Shown here in pieces: positions 24,990-34,124 of a stretch of 64,000 bases of DNA. The notes beneath the pieces are model-generated. The model was not told the DNA's origin. It was given only the letters and a program-made list of their open reading frames with translations, and did not search any database. Numbering within the stretch: position 1 is the first letter of the stretch; every line of letters begins with the position of its first letter. The position numbers and the translations under genes are program-made. Source of the DNA: Clostridia bacterium (GTDB lineage Bacteria > Bacillota > Clostridia > Oscillospirales > CAG-272); contig JAFUKI010000173.1 in the NCBI GenBank assembly GCA_017467815.1, positions 1 to 64,000 on the forward strand. The letters run 5' to 3'.

Positions 24990-27089
24990 ATGACCAAAGA
25001 AAATATAAGGATGCGTGCCGCTTCTCTCGTAAGCCGGATGACCGTTGAGGAGAAGATCTCCCAGCTTCTCTACAACTCTCCGGCTATTGAGAGACTGGGC
25101 ATCAGAGAGCACAACTGGTGGAACGAAGCATCACACGGTCTGGCAAGAAGCGGCATGGCTACGGTTTTTCCCCACGCCATTGCCCTTGCTTCCACCTTTG
25201 ATCCCGCACTGATCGGGAAGATCGGTGATGCTGTATCCACGGAAGCACGTGCCAAATACAACAACAGTGCAGAGCACGGTGACTTCGATATTTACAAGAA
25301 TCTGACCTTCTGGACACCCAACATCAATATTTTCAGAGATCCCAGATGGGGCAGAGGGCAGGAGACCTTCGGGGAAGACCCCTATCTCACTGCCATGCTG
25401 GGCGTGTCCTACATCAAAGGTCTGCAGGGTGACGGTGCATTTCTGAAATCCGCCGCCTGTGCCAAGCATTTTGCCGTACATTCGGGACCGGAATCCCTTC
25501 GTCATTCCTTCAATGCCGAGGTCAGTGAACACGATCTGTGGGAAACCTATCTTCCTGCCTTTGAATGGGCTGTGAAAGCGGGTGTCGCCGGGGTTATGGG
25601 TGCCTACAACCGGACCGACGGTGAACCCTGTTGTGCCTCCGGGAAACTTATGCAGGAGATTCTCCGGGATCAGTGGCACTTTGACGGGTATTATGTATCC
25701 GACTGCGGTGCGATCCGGGACATCAGTGAGAACCATCATTTTGTGGAGACCCTTCCGGAAGCGGCGGCGGCGGCTCTGACCAAGGGCTGTCATCTCAACT
25801 GCGGTGAGGCGTATGTACATCTGATGGAAGCGTACGAACAGGATCTCATCACGGAAGACGACATTACCGAAGCGGCTGTGAAGCTCTTTGAGATCCGTCA
25901 TCTGCTGGGTGAATTCGAGGAAGTGCGCCCCTATTCCGACATTCCCTTTGACAAGCTGGACTGTGCGGAACACAGGGAACTGAATCTGACAGCGGCTGAG
26001 CAGTGTCTGGTGCTTCTGAAAAATGACGGATTCCTTCCTCTTGATCCGGATACGTCCTGTAAAATTGCGGTGATCGGTCCCAATGCCATGTCTGTCACGG
26101 CGCTGGAAGGCAACTACAACGGCATGGCTTCGGAATATATTACCGTTGCCGACGGTGTTCGCAGGGTTTTCCGGAATGCCCATGTCCGTGCGGCAAAAGG
26201 ATGCAATATCTGGACAGCCAACAAAAACGACTGCTCCGGGTTTACCAATATGATCAGCGAAGGCGTGGCGTATGCCAAAAATGCGGATATTACCGTTCTG
26301 GTGCTGGGTCTGGACTGTCATATCGAAGGAGAAGAAAACGGTATACAGAACGCATTTTTCGACGGCGGGGACAAGAAGCAGCTTGCCCTTCCCCCCACAC
26401 AGATGGAGCTTGCCGAAAAGGTTTGCGATGTATGTGAGAATGTCATCGTGATCACCCTTGCCGGCAGTGCGGTGGATCTGGGTGAAAAGCTCACCTCCCA
26501 TGCCAGGGCGATCATCCACGGATGGTATCCCGGTGCTGTGGGCGGTCTGGCGGCGGCAAGGCTGATTGCGGGAAAATATTCCCCCAGCGGGAAACTGCCT
26601 CTGACCTTCTACCGCAGCGAAACCGTACTCCCCCCGATCACCGATTATGCCATGACGGAGCGCACCTACCGTTATTTCACCGGCAAGCCGCTCTATCCTT
26701 TCGGATACGGTCTGTCCTACACGTCCTTTGCCTACTCCGATGTAAAGTTAGCTCAGGAAACCGGGGAAGCCTACGAGATCTCCTGCACGCTGACCAACAC
26801 CGGTTCCAGGGAAGGCATCGAAAAAGTGCAGGTATACGCTTCCTATACGGATTCCCGCACGCCTGTACCGCTGTATCAGCTCTGCGGACTTGCTTCTGTA
26901 AAGCTGGATGCCGGTGAGAGTGCTTCCGTTTCGGTGAAGGTGGACAAATACTGGGTCAAGGCTGTTCTGGCAGACGGGACAAGAACCGAGCCGGACGGAG
27001 AAATTGTTTTCCATGTGGGCGGTCACCAGCCAGACACGGTAAGCTGTGAACTGCTGGGTACCGTTCCCGCAAAGCTGAAGAGTAAATAA
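24990..27089 (+). CDS. glycoside hydrolase family 3, probable beta-xylosidase
   Basis: GH3 exo-enzyme of 699 residues without a signal peptide, so it would cut imported xylo-oligosaccharides in the cytoplasm. The N-terminal barrel contains WNEASHGLAR, DPRWGRGQETFGEDP, CAKHFAVHSGPE and the nucleophile Asp238 in YYVSDCGAI, a form common in beta-xylosidases. A GH3-C domain (GLDCHIEGEENG at about 440) and a fibronectin-III-like C-terminal domain (residues about 590-690) follow. The position between xylA and xylB is the strongest reason to prefer xylosidase over glucosidase. Start 8 nt after xylA; spacing indicates one operon. Confidence 0.92.
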   Translation: MTKENIRMRAASLVSRMTVEEKISQLLYNSPAIERLGIREHNWWNEASHGLARSGMATVFPHAIALASTFDPALIGKIGDAVSTEARAKYNNSAEHGDFDIYKNLTFWTPNINIFRDPRWGRGQETFGEDPYLTAMLGVSYIKGLQGDGAFLKSAACAKHFAVHSGPESLRHSFNAEVSEHDLWETYLPAFEWAVKAGVAGVMGAYNRTDGEPCCASGKLMQEILRDQWHFDGYYVSDCGAIRDISENHHFVETLPEAAAAALTKGCHLNCGEAYVHLMEAYEQDLITEDDITEAAVKLFEIRHLLGEFEEVRPYSDIPFDKLDCAEHRELNLTAAEQCLVLLKNDGFLPLDPDTSCKIAVIGPNAMSVTALEGNYNGMASEYITVADGVRRVFRNAHVRAAKGCNIWTANKNDCSGFTNMISEGVAYAKNADITVLVLGLDCHIEGEENGIQNAFFDGGDKKQLALPPTQMELAEKVCDVCENVIVITLAGSAVDLGEKLTSHARAIIHGWYPGAVGGLAAARLIAGKYSPSGKLPLTFYRSETVLPPITDYAMTERTYRYFTGKPLYPFGYGLSYTSFAYSDVKLAQETGEAYEISCTLTNTGSREGIEKVQVYASYTDSRTPVPLYQLCGLASVKLDAGESASVSVKVDKYWVKAVLADGTRTEPDGEIVFHVGGHQPDTVSCELLGTVPAKLKSK

Positions 27090-27107
27090 TATTTGCTGGA
27101 GATTGAT

Positions 27108-28631
27108 ATGAAATATACATTAGGTATTGATGTCGGCACGTCCGGCACAAAAACCGTACTGTTTGATACAAACGGCGTAAAAATCACTTCTTCCACCATC
27201 GAATACCCCCTGTACCAGCCGAAAAACGGTTGGGCAGAACAGGATCCTGCCGATTGGTGGAATGCTGTAAAGGGTACCGTTGCCAATGTTATGAAAGACA
27301 GCGGTATCGCAAAGGAAGATGTTGCCGGTATCGGTATTTCCGGTCAGATGCACGGACTGGTCATGCTGGACAAGGACAACAACATTCTCCGTCCTTCCAT
27401 CATTTGGTGCGACCAGAGAACGGCGGAAGAATGTGCGGAAATCGAAGCGCTGGTAGGTCGTGAACGGCTGATCGCCATCACTGCCAACCCTGCCCTCACC
27501 GGGTTTACCGCTTCCAAGATCATGTGGGTTAAGAAGCATGAGCCGGAAGTGTATGCAAAATGTGCCCACATTCTCCTGCCGAAGGATTACATCCGTCTGA
27601 TGCTTACCGGTGAATATGCCACCGAAGTTTCCGACGCCAGCGGTATGCAGCTGCTGGATGTACCCGGACGCTGCTGGTCCGATGAGGTACTGGAAAAGCT
27701 GGGTATTGACAAGGCGCTGCTGGGCAAGGTTTACGAATCTCCCGAAATTACCGGGTATGTTACCGAAGAAGTTGCAGGTCAGTGCGGTCTGGCAGCCGGT
27801 ACCCCCGTTGTGGGCGGTGCAGGTGACAATGCGGCGGCGGCTGTAGGTATGGGTGTTGTAGCGGACGGTCGTGCGTTTACCACCATCGGTACAAGCGGCG
27901 TTGTATTTGCCCATACGGATGAGATCACCATTGACCCTGCCGGCAGAGTTCACACGTTCTGCTGTGCTGTTCCCGGTGCATGGCACGTTATGGGCGTTAC
28001 CCAGGCAGCCGGTCTTTCCCTGCGCTGGCTGAGAGACACGGTATGCACCCCCGAAATCGCACAGGCAGAAGGAGAAAACACCGATCCTTACGTGATCATG
28101 GACAAGGAAGCGGAGAACTCCCCCATCGGCGCGAACCGTCTTCTGTATCTGCCCTATCTGATGGGTGAAAGAACACCCCATCTGGACCCGGACTGCCGCG
28201 GATGCTTTGTGGGTCTGTCCGCTATGCACAACAGAGGCGATCTGATCCGCTCCGTAATGGAAGGGGTCTGCTACTCTCTGAACGACTGTCTCGGCGTACT
28301 GGATGAAATGGGCGTTGCTCCGGCGGATATGCGTGTCTGCGGCGGCGGCGGCAAGAGTCCTCTGTGGCGCAAGATGCTGGCAGATGTATTCGGTATGCCC
28401 ACCGTAACCGTTACCTCCGACGAGGGACCGGCGCTGGGTGTTGCGATCCTGGCGATGGTCGGTGCCGGTATTTACAAGTCCGTACCCGAAGCGTGTGACG
28501 CGATTGTTTCCACCCGTACCAAGACCGAAAGCGATGGGGAAAACACCGCTCGCTATGATGCATTCTACAACATTTACAAGGGGCTTTACACACATCTGAA
28601 GGAAGACTTCGGCGCACTCGCAAAGCTGTAA
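27108..28631 (+). CDS. xylB: xylulokinase
   Basis: FGGY-family kinase that phosphorylates D-xylulose to xylulose-5-phosphate for the pentose phosphate pathway. 507 residues. Starts MKYTLGIDVGTSGTKTVLFD with the phosphate-1 loop, continues with ISGQMHGLVMLD (catalytic region), the C-terminal AGDNAAAAVGMG and RVCGGGGKSPLWRKMLADV segments. The ATG at 27108 follows CTGGAG by 6 nt; a TTG five codons earlier is less likely. Last gene of the xylose operon, followed by a terminator. Confidence 0.97.
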   Translation: MKYTLGIDVGTSGTKTVLFDTNGVKITSSTIEYPLYQPKNGWAEQDPADWWNAVKGTVANVMKDSGIAKEDVAGIGISGQMHGLVMLDKDNNILRPSIIWCDQRTAEECAEIEALVGRERLIAITANPALTGFTASKIMWVKKHEPEVYAKCAHILLPKDYIRLMLTGEYATEVSDASGMQLLDVPGRCWSDEVLEKLGIDKALLGKVYESPEITGYVTEEVAGQCGLAAGTPVVGGAGDNAAAAVGMGVVADGRAFTTIGTSGVVFAHTDEITIDPAGRVHTFCCAVPGAWHVMGVTQAAGLSLRWLRDTVCTPEIAQAEGENTDPYVIMDKEAENSPIGANRLLYLPYLMGERTPHLDPDCRGCFVGLSAMHNRGDLIRSVMEGVCYSLNDCLGVLDEMGVAPADMRVCGGGGKSPLWRKMLADVFGMPTVTVTSDEGPALGVAILAMVGAGIYKSVPEACDAIVSTRTKTESDGENTARYDAFYNIYKGLYTHLKEDFGALAKL

Positions 28632-28648
28632 TGCCCTAATAAAAATAT

Positions 28649-28684
28649 CGGCTGTCACATTTTTTAATGCGGCAGCCGTTTTTT
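28649..28684 (+). terminator. intrinsic terminator of the xyl operon
   Basis: CGGCTGTC/GGCAGCCG stem followed by TTTTTT, 18 nt after xylB. Confidence 0.9.
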
Positions 28685-28801
28685 ATGGGATTATATCGCA
28701 GTTCCAGTTCGCCCATTGCGGGAAATGCGGGATTACGTCATCCAGGTCGTCGGAATATCAGTAAACAATGGCAGAAAAGCATTTTTCATCAGTTTCCGGC
28801 G

Positions 28802-29578
28802 TTACATGGATACCCGTTCCGCCTTTGTGCATTTCCGGCTTCCCGTGTCAATTTCAAAATAGGCGCCGTTTACCACCGGGGATCCTTCCGCCGGCTCAAA
28901 CACAACCGGAGTTTTCACCCGGAATTTGTGGAGAATACATTCTGTTTTTACCCCCAGTATCCCGGCATCCGAGCCGCACATGCCAAGGTCCGTGATGTAT
29001 CCCGTCCCGCCCGGCAGAATCCGTATATCCGCTGTGGGAATATGGGTGTGTGTGCCCCAGATGGCGGAAAGTCGTCCGTCGGCGTGTCTTGCCAATGCCA
29101 GTTTTTCACTGGTGGCTTCCGCATGGAAATCGCACACCGCAATATCGTACCGTCCGTTTTCCTTGGCGAGAATACGGTCCATGGTCTCAAACGGGGAGTT
29201 CAGCGGTTCCATATACACACAGCCCAGCAGATTCATCACCAGCACCGTGTAGCCTGCCGCTTCCACCAGGGTATATCCCATGCCCGGTGCTTCTGCCGGA
29301 TAATTGGCAGGACGGATCAGGTACTCCCCGTCGTCCAGCATCCGGTACAGATCCCGCCGTTTCCAGGTATGGTTTCCGCCGGTGATCACATCCGCACCGC
29401 ATTCGTACAGCCGTTCTGCGGCATCCTTGCAGAGACCGTTTCCTTCGGCTGCGTTTTCCCCGTTTACGATCACAAGATCCGGCTTGTATTTCCGGTGCAG
29501 GTCACGCATAACGCCGCTTTCCAGATATTCCAGTCCGCATTTGCCCACAACGTCGCCGAGGCATAATAATTTTATCAT
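28802..29578 (-). CDS. ymdB: YmdB-family metallophosphoesterase
   Basis: Di-iron or di-manganese phosphodiesterase that hydrolyses 2',3'-cyclic nucleotides in Bacillus and affects sporulation and biofilm regulation. The 258-residue length fits. Metal-site motifs are LCLGDVVGKCG, VNGENAAEGNG, GGNHTWKR, the CDFHAEATSEK segment and GTHTHIPTAD. AGGAGA lies 8 nt before the ATG. It follows mgsA in the same direction but behind a terminator, so it may have its own weak promoter. Confidence 0.93.
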   Translation of the reverse strand: MIKLLCLGDVVGKCGLEYLESGVMRDLHRKYKPDLVIVNGENAAEGNGLCKDAAERLYECGADVITGGNHTWKRRDLYRMLDDGEYLIRPANYPAEAPGMGYTLVEAAGYTVLVMNLLGCVYMEPLNSPFETMDRILAKENGRYDIAVCDFHAEATSEKLALARHADGRLSAIWGTHTHIPTADIRILPGGTGYITDLGMCGSDAGILGVKTECILHKFRVKTPVVFEPAEGSPVVNGAYFEIDTGSRKCTKAERVSM

Positions 29579-29612
29579 ATTCTATCTCCTATTTGTCCGT
29601 TATCAGATAAAG

Positions 29613-29667
29613 AAAAAAGCTTTCCTGCCATCCGACCGGATCATGGTTCAGACGGATGCGGAAAGCT
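29613..29667 (-). terminator. intrinsic terminator after the mgsA-like gene
   Basis: On the minus strand AGCTTTCC pairs with GGAAAGCT, with an inner CATCCG/CGGATG pair, followed by TTTTTTC. Confidence 0.85.
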
Positions 29668-29682
29668 GTAATTCGGATTGGC

Positions 29683-30120
29683 TCAATAAGACAGACCTCG
29701 TCTGCGGCGGTTGTAGTCGGATTTCGGGTTGACGATTTCACGCCAGTCCAGATCACCGTGATCCAGCGCACAGATCAGCACTTCGGCTGTTGCAATATTG
29801 GTGGCTACAGGAACATTGTGTACATCACACATACGCAGAAGATTATGTTCGCTTTCATCATAAAGCTGCTTGGGGGTTGTGGACCGGAAATACAGAAGTA
29901 CATCAATTTCATTATAGGAAATACGGGATGTAATCTGCTGTTCTCCGCCGTGGGATCCGGGCAGCAATTTCTCAATTTCAAGCCCTGTGGCTTCCTGCAC
30001 ATACTTACCGGTAGTGCTGGTTGCGCAAATGTGGTGCTTGGAAAGAATACCACAGTACGCAATACAAAACTGAGTCATCAACTCTTTCTTGGTGTCATCA
30101 GCGATCAATGCAATGTCCAT
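29683..30120 (-). CDS. mgsA: methylglyoxal synthase-like protein with altered active site
   Basis: Homologue of methylglyoxal synthase (dihydroxyacetone phosphate to methylglyoxal plus phosphate). 145 residues. Overall pattern is clear: ALIADDTKK, ATSTTGKYV, GGEQQ, NVPVATNIATAE and the C-terminal DWREIV. Compared with the E. coli enzyme as I recall it, the catalytic Asp71 is Glu60, Asp91 is Ser80, His98 is Tyr87 and Asp101 is Ser90. Phosphate-binding Thr residues are kept. It may be a slow enzyme, act on another substrate, or be a regulator. It follows the MinD-like gene by 88 nt; mgsA lies near minCDE and rodA in many Clostridia, which fits. Confidence 0.85.
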   Translation of the reverse strand: MDIALIADDTKKELMTQFCIAYCGILSKHHICATSTTGKYVQEATGLEIEKLLPGSHGGEQQITSRISYNEIDVLLYFRSTTPKQLYDESEHNLLRMCDVHNVPVATNIATAEVLICALDHGDLDWREIVNPKSDYNRRRRGLSY

Positions 30121-30208
30121 TGGTTAAACCGTTCCTTTCTCAATACTATATGAATGAATTTCTTACTAACAATATAAAAATCTGCCAATATAAACGATGC
30201 AGAGAGGC

Positions 30209-31006
30209 TTATAATGCCCGGCTACGCTTCATGCCCCGCATTCCGGAGAACAAGGGCACATCATACCCCGTCAGACGGCGTACAATATTGGCGTAAGCTG
30301 TCATGGCTGCGGATCGGGAGGAGGGAACTTTTCCTTTTTCCTGTGCTGCCAGCAGTGTTTTGTCAAGAGGCACAACACCCACGCATTTCAGACCGCTGGT
30401 ATCGATCATGGAAATCATGCCTGCTCTCTGACCTTTGGATGCGGCACGTATATCGAAACTGCAGATGACCAGTCTGGTCAGTTTCACATTCTGCATTCCC
30501 GCCAGCTGGGACGCTGTATAGGATGCCGCGCGGATGGATGTGGGACTCTGTTCTGTACAGACAAGCACTGTATCCGCCAGGGCTGTCAGAGTTTCCGGGA
30601 TATTGTATCCGCTGCCGGTGTCCAGAATGACGATATCAAACCCCTTTGCCAATTCGGTGCATCCATGGAGAATGCCCTTTGCCATGCTGCCGTATTTTTC
30701 GCTGATCTCCTCTTCCTGACGGCGCAGGGGAGAGGCGCAGAAATACAGCGTGGGGTATTTATCGGGTACGGGTGTGAAATATGCCGCTTCGGGGAGACAA
30801 CGCTCCAGGATCACATCCCCCAGGTGGAACAGCGGTGCGTTCTCCATATCGAAAAAAAGTTCCAGACTGCGGGACGCCGTATCACAATCCACAAGAAGGA
30901 CTTTCCTGCCGAGGGCTGCGTACTGCATTGCCGCTCCGGCAGCTGTAGTGGATTTTCCGACGCCGCCTTTTGCGGAAGCGGTCAGCAGAATTCTGGGGAT
31001 ATGCAT
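30209..31006 (-). CDS. MinD/ParA-family ATPase
   Basis: Deviant Walker A ATPase of 265 residues. The start MHIPRILLTASAKGGVGKSTTAAG includes the KGGVGKST motif; LLVDCDTASRSLE is the A' motif and FDIVILDTGSG the Walker B region. These proteins dimerise on ATP and act at the membrane in division-site placement (MinD) or partitioning. The C-terminus (DVPLFSGMRGMKRSRAL) is basic but not a clear MinD membrane-binding amphipathic helix. No MinC or MinE is next to it. ATG at 31006 follows GGAGGG. I name only the family because MinD and related MRP/FlhG-like ATPases cannot be separated by eye. Confidence 0.8.
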   Translation of the reverse strand: MHIPRILLTASAKGGVGKSTTAAGAAMQYAALGRKVLLVDCDTASRSLELFFDMENAPLFHLGDVILERCLPEAAYFTPVPDKYPTLYFCASPLRRQEEEISEKYGSMAKGILHGCTELAKGFDIVILDTGSGYNIPETLTALADTVLVCTEQSPTSIRAASYTASQLAGMQNVKLTRLVICSFDIRAASKGQRAGMISMIDTSGLKCVGVVPLDKTLLAAQEKGKVPSSRSAAMTAYANIVRRLTGYDVPLFSGMRGMKRSRAL

Positions 31007-31069
31007 GAACAAACCGCCCTCCGTGACATAAATGGGCACGAACAAAAAATGAAAAATCCGTGCATATAA

Positions 31070-31099
31070 ATTATACCACTTTACTATGCATATTGTCAA
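31070..31099 (-). promoter_or_regulatory. sigma-A promoter for the MinD-like gene
   Basis: On the minus strand TTGACA, 18-nt spacer, TATAAT with AGTGG before the -10. Confidence 0.75.
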
Positions 31100-31371
31100 T
31101 AGCCACAGAAATATTTTTAATTTAATTTACAGAAACAATGCAAAATGGCTACTATGTTCTGTATATTCATTATGTTTTTTGAAAATGTTTACAAATCAGG
31201 TCAAAAATATTCAAGGATATTTAAAAAACAGAAGGGTTTACGGCTTCCGTCAAAACCGGGATATGCGGTTATTTGCGCATATTTCCCCAAAATAGCGAAA
31301 AGAAGGCAGCTGTTCTCGTCACTGTCCCGGTCGGCTTACAAAAAAATTAAAGATTTATCCTATAATTCATA
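31100..31371. other. AT-rich intergenic stretch without recognised gene
   Basis: Between the MinD-like promoter and the glyA promoter. Much poorer in GC than its surroundings up to about 31240. I find no convincing gene, structured RNA or long repeat. Confidence 0.5.
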
Positions 31372-31400
31372 TTGCAATTTATGTGGATTATTGATATAAT
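31372..31400 (+). promoter_or_regulatory. sigma-A promoter for the glyA operon
   Basis: TTGCAA, 17-nt spacer, TATAAT, about 60 nt before glyA. Confidence 0.75.
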
Positions 31401-31460
31401 AGTATACATAAGAATTATTATAATGCAATACTGTTCAATAGCGGTATCTGGAGGTAGAAA

Positions 31461-32711
31461 ATGAGTGTAGACAAGCAGATCGCACTGCTCTCCCAGATGG
31501 ATCCGGAAATCGGTTCCGTTGTGGCGGAAGAGCTGGCAAGACAGAGAGACGGTATCGAACTGATCGCGTCTGAAAACGTAGTATCCGAAGCGGTCATGCT
31601 CGCAATGGGCAGCCCTTTGACCAATAAATATGCGGAAGGTTATTCCGGTAAGCGTTATTACGGCGGCTGTCAGGTAGTTGACAAGGCAGAAGATATCGCC
31701 ATTGCCCGTGCCAAGGAACTGTTCGGTGCAGAATTTGTAAACGTACAGCCCCACAGCGGTGCCCAGGCCAATACTGCCGTATATTTTGCTCTGCTGAAAC
31801 CCGGTGATACCGTTCTCGGTATGGATCTGGCATGCGGCGGTCATCTGACCCACGGAAGCCCGGTCAACATTTCCGGTATGTATTACAACTTCATTCCCTA
31901 CGGTGTGGACGACGACGGTATTCTGGATTATGCGACTCTGGAAAAGCTGGCGAGAGAACACAAGCCCAAGCTGATCGTTGCCGGTGCATCCGCTTATCCC
32001 CGTGTTATCGACTTCGAGCGCATCTCCAGGGTTGCCAAGGAAGTAGGCGCTTACTTTATGGTGGACATGGCGCACATTGCCGGTCTGGTTGCCGCCGGAC
32101 TTCATCCCTCTCCGGTACCCTATGCCGACATCGTTACCACTACCACCCACAAAACCCTCCGTGGTCCCAGAGGCGGTATGATTATGTGCAGAGAAGAACT
32201 GGGCAAGGCCATCAACAAGGCGATCTTCCCCGGTACACAGGGCGGTCCTCTGATGCACGTGATCGCTGCCAAGGCAGTTTCCTTCGGTGAAGCACTGCAG
32301 CCTGCATTCAAGGCATATCAGCAGCAGATCGTGAAGAATGCACAGGCACTGGCAGAAGGTCTGCTGGCAGAAGGCTTCAAGCTGGTTTCCGGCGGTACGG
32401 ACAACCATCTGATGCTGTGCGACCTGCGTCCCTTCGATCTGACCGGTAAGGAATTCGAACATCGTCTGGATGAAGTGGGCATCACTGTAAACAAGAATGC
32501 CATCCCCAACGATCCCCAGTCCCCCTTTGTTACCAGCGGTATCCGCATCGGTACTCCTGCCGTAACCAGCCGCGGTCTGGTGGAAGAAGATATGAAGACT
32601 CTGGCTCGTCTGATCGGTATGGCTGCCAAGGATTTCGAAGGCAATGCCGACACCATCCGCGCAGAAGTAAAGGCACTTTGCGAAAAGTATCCCCTGTACA
32701 AGGAAAACTGA
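31461..32711 (+). CDS. glyA: serine hydroxymethyltransferase
   Basis: PLP enzyme that interconverts serine and glycine while loading tetrahydrofolate with a one-carbon unit. 416 residues, the usual bacterial length. Diagnostic motifs are [28 protein letters not shown], the PLP-lysine stretch [15 protein letters not shown] and [12 protein letters not shown]. Ribosome site GGAGG 8 nt before the ATG. Followed after 63 nt, without a terminator, by ireB, aldo/keto reductase, ribF and the DacF-like gene. Confidence 0.98.
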   Translation: MSVDKQIALLSQMDPEIGSVVAEELARQRDGIELIASENVVSEAVMLAMGSPLTNKYAEGYSGKRYYGGCQVVDKAEDIAIARAKELFGAEFVNVQPHSGAQANTAVYFALLKPGDTVLGMDLACGGHLTHGSPVNISGMYYNFIPYGVDDDGILDYATLEKLAREHKPKLIVAGASAYPRVIDFERISRVAKEVGAYFMVDMAHIAGLVAAGLHPSPVPYADIVTTTTHKTLRGPRGGMIMCREELGKAINKAIFPGTQGGPLMHVIAAKAVSFGEALQPAFKAYQQQIVKNAQALAEGLLAEGFKLVSGGTDNHLMLCDLRPFDLTGKEFEHRLDEVGITVNKNAIPNDPQSPFVTSGIRIGTPAVTSRGLVEEDMKTLARLIGMAAKDFEGNADTIRAEVKALCEKYPLYKEN

Positions 32712-32774
32712 ACCCGCAAATCATCAACAATCCATCTCCGATTCCCGAAATCGGCTGAAGAATAAGGAGTAAAT

Positions 32775-33035
32775 ATGCAGAAAAATGATATGGAAAAAAC
32801 GATCACTTTCTCCATTCATGAGGAGGATCGTGACAGAGAAAGACGACAGATGCTCCGCGCTGTTTATGATGCTCTGACTGAAAAAGGGCATCAGCCCATT
32901 GACCAGCTGGTAGGATATATTCTTACGGAAGATCCTACGTATATCACCAATCATAAGAATGCCAGAGGTCTGATCCGCCGTATTGACCGGTACGAACTGA
33001 TCGCGGCTCTTCTGAAGGAGTATCTGGGTGTATAA
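32775..33035 (+). CDS. ireB: IreB family regulatory phosphoprotein (UPF0297)
   Basis: Small (86-residue) cytoplasmic protein; in Enterococcus IreB is a substrate of the Ser/Thr kinase IreK and limits cephalosporin resistance. Family features: EKTITFS near the start (Thr phosphosites in IreB), MLRAVYDALTEKGHQPIDQLVGY and the DPTYITNHKNAR... segment. AAGGAG lies 7 nt before the ATG. In most Firmicutes ireB is followed by ruvX and a DUF1292 gene; here it overlaps the aldo/keto reductase by 8 nt instead. Confidence 0.95.
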   Translation: MQKNDMEKTITFSIHEEDRDRERRQMLRAVYDALTEKGHQPIDQLVGYILTEDPTYITNHKNARGLIRRIDRYELIAALLKEYLGV

Positions 33036-34122
33036 AACGGAAAAGCTTGATTTTGCAGCGGGGAGCAGAGTACCGGAAAAACGGATTCTGTCTCCCCGTA
33101 TTCCGCCTGTAACCAGACTTGCGGTAGGTTCCCTTACCGTCGGTCCCCTGCAGGCGAATCTCCCCGCAGACCGTGCCGGAGAGGTTCTGGCTTATGCGTT
33201 TGATAGAGGGATCAACTTTCTGGATACTGCCCAGTATTACCGGAATTACGAACACATCCGGGCAGGACTGAAGAAGTGCCGTCGTCCGGAAGATGTGGTG
33301 ATTTCCTCCAAAAGCTACTGTTATGACAGGGCGGGGGCAATTTCCGCCGTTGAGGAAGCCAGAAAAGCACTGGACAGAGATCGGATCGACATATTTATGC
33401 TCCACGAACAGGAGAGCATCCACACCCTCAGAGGTCACAAAGAAGCGCTGGACTGTTTATTCGAGCTGCGGGAAAAAGGAATCATCGGCGCAGTGGGTAT
33501 TTCCACCCATCACATTGCCGCTGTGGAAGGAGCTTTGCTCCTGCATGAGGAAGGCACGCCGCTGGATGTAGTGCATCCTCTGTTCAACAAAGCCGGCATC
33601 GGTATTGCGGACGGAACTGCGGCGGAAATGGAAAATGCGCTGACCAGACTTCACGCGGTCGGATGCGGTATTTTCGGTATGAAGGCACTGGGTGGCGGAC
33701 ACTTGTACAAAAACGCCGGAGAAGCCTTTGATTTTGTGTTGTCCAAGCCGTTTATAGATTCCGTCGCGGTAGGTATGCAGTCGGAAGCGGAAGTGGATGC
33801 CAATATTGCCTACTTCACCGACGGCGCCTTCCCCGAAGCATCCGTTCATCAGCTGAAAAAGCAGAACCGGCAGCTGCGGATTGAGGAATACTGCGAAGCC
33901 TGCGGAAACTGTGTGAAGCGGTGTCCCCAGAATGCGCTGGTCATTGGGGAAATACAGAACGAAGAAGAAGACAATCCTTACGATTTTTCGGGGGATTTTA
34001 TGGAAATGGCGGAAATTCCGTCAAATACAATCAGAAAACGGGCGCAGGTTGACATGGACAAATGTGTGCTGTGCGGATACTGTACGGCGGTATGTCCCGT
34101 GTTTGCGCTGAAGGTATATTGA
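33028..34122 (+). CDS. aldo/keto reductase with C-terminal 2x[4Fe-4S] domain
   Basis: A 364-residue cytoplasmic oxidoreductase. The AKR barrel (residues about 30-275) has GINFLDTAQYY with the catalytic Asp and Tyr and later MLHEQES and GVSTHH-like GISTHHIAAVE. The C-terminus holds two ferredoxin-type clusters: CEACGNCVKRCP (about 288-299) and CVLCGYCTAVCP (about 348-359). Such fusions can pass electrons between clusters and a carbonyl substrate; the substrate is unknown. Starts at a GTG that overlaps ireB; ends 2 nt before ribF, so translational coupling is likely. Confidence 0.9.
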   Translation: MYKTEKLDFAAGSRVPEKRILSPRIPPVTRLAVGSLTVGPLQANLPADRAGEVLAYAFDRGINFLDTAQYYRNYEHIRAGLKKCRRPEDVVISSKSYCYDRAGAISAVEEARKALDRDRIDIFMLHEQESIHTLRGHKEALDCLFELREKGIIGAVGISTHHIAAVEGALLLHEEGTPLDVVHPLFNKAGIGIADGTAAEMENALTRLHAVGCGIFGMKALGGGHLYKNAGEAFDFVLSKPFIDSVAVGMQSEAEVDANIAYFTDGAFPEASVHQLKKQNRQLRIEEYCEACGNCVKRCPQNALVIGEIQNEEEDNPYDFSGDFMEMAEIPSNTIRKRAQVDMDKCVLCGYCTAVCPVFALKVY

Positions 34123-34124
34123 TC

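Noticed and set aside
32712-32774. Terminator between glyA and ireB
   Set aside because: A short CCGATT/AATCGG hairpin is present but is not followed by a T run.
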